Positions 6,080 through 6,188 of a DNA stretch of 6,188 nt are shown piece after piece. The translations under genes and the position numbers were made by a program. Origin of the DNA: Oligoflexus sp. (GTDB taxonomy: Bacteria; Bdellovibrionota_B; Oligoflexia; Oligoflexales; Oligoflexaceae); contig JASLCY010000460.1 in assembly GCA_030151925.1 (NCBI GenBank), positions 1 to 6,188 on the forward strand, read 5' to 3'. Below the pieces are notes generated by a model. The model searched no databases. It saw only the letters and a program-made list of their open reading frames with translations, and was not told the origin of the DNA. Positions within the stretch are counted from its first letter, which is position 1. Each line of letters begins with the position of its first letter.

Positions 6080-6187
6080 TCACTTTTTTTTCGTCTTTTT
6101 CCTGGTCGCGGCCTTTTTAGAAGTCGATTTCTTTGCTTTCTCGACCTTAAACGCTAGTTTCTTTGCTTTCAGAGCTTTGCGGAGGAC
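6080..6187 (-). CDS. C-terminal end of a lysine-rich protein (gene continues off right edge)
   Basis: The minus-strand frame entering from the right edge ends at TGA (6080-6082) and gives 35 residues: two KAKK elements spaced ten residues apart, then a tail with 'STSKKAATRKKTKKK'. About half of the residues are lysine or arginine, with Ala, Ser and Thr making up much of the rest. Such tails are typical of bacterial histone-H1-like or other nucleic-acid-binding proteins, and are also found as basic extensions on enzymes such as topoisomerases, Ku or RNA helicases. The fold of the main body is not visible, so no function is assigned. The frame is chosen because it is open to the edge, has strongly biased composition and stops cleanly. 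Codons alternate AAA/AAG, which produces the T-rich plus-strand stretch. Confidence 0.6.
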   Translation of the reverse strand, partial: VLRKALKAKKLAFKVEKAKKSTSKKAATRKKTKKK

Positions 6188-6188
6188 T

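Overview
The window reads as chromosomal DNA of a Gram-negative bacterium of roughly even base composition. Secreted proteins with Sec signal peptides, a near-consensus Fur box and an MgtC/DUF4010 membrane protein all fit a proteobacterium-like host. The mix of an internalin-like leucine-rich-repeat protein and a HAF-repeat secreted protein would suit a Bdellovibrionota/Oligoflexia-type or deltaproteobacterial-type genome, but that is a weak inference and no marker gene settles it. I see no mobile element, CRISPR array, tRNA or rRNA.

Layout: (1) 3-545, plus strand: the C-terminal 180 residues of a leucine-rich-repeat protein whose start lies off the left edge. (2) 550-2403, minus strand: an iron-responsive two-gene unit. 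It has a Fur box at 2424-2442, then a ChaN/Tiki-superfamily haem-binding gene broken by one extra base in an eight-base C tract (1923-1930), then a HAF-repeat protein whose GTG start overlaps the ChaN stop (GTGA). The HAF gene converges on the LRR gene with only 4 bp between stops. (3) 2474-2914, minus: a GNAT N-acetyltransferase, 70 bp upstream of ChaN. (4) 2959-4332, minus: a soluble GAF-domain sensor histidine kinase. A small hairpin (2940-2958) separates it from the GNAT gene. (5) 4333-4533: 201 bp without a gene. It holds the kinase ribosome-binding site and presumably its promoter, but I could not pick a convincing -35/-10 pair. (6) 4534-5928, minus: an MgtC/SapB-DUF4010 integral membrane protein. 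(7) 5929-6079: an intergenic leader with a nested inverted repeat. (8) 6080-6187, minus: the very lysine-rich C-terminal end of a gene that continues off the right edge.

Functionally, the clearest story is the Fur-ChaN-HAF unit. Under iron limitation Fur would release the promoter and express a periplasmic or surface haem/iron-binding ChaN protein together with a secreted protein of seven roughly 42-residue repeats, probably a beta-propeller. As sequenced, the ChaN frame is off after residue 160. Removing one C restores a 290-residue protein that ends exactly in the GTGA junction. This could be an assembly or sequencing error, a fixed mutation, or a phase-variable homopolymer. The other minus-strand genes (GNAT, kinase, MgtC-like) look like independent accessory or stress genes. 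The kinase has no response regulator beside it in the window.
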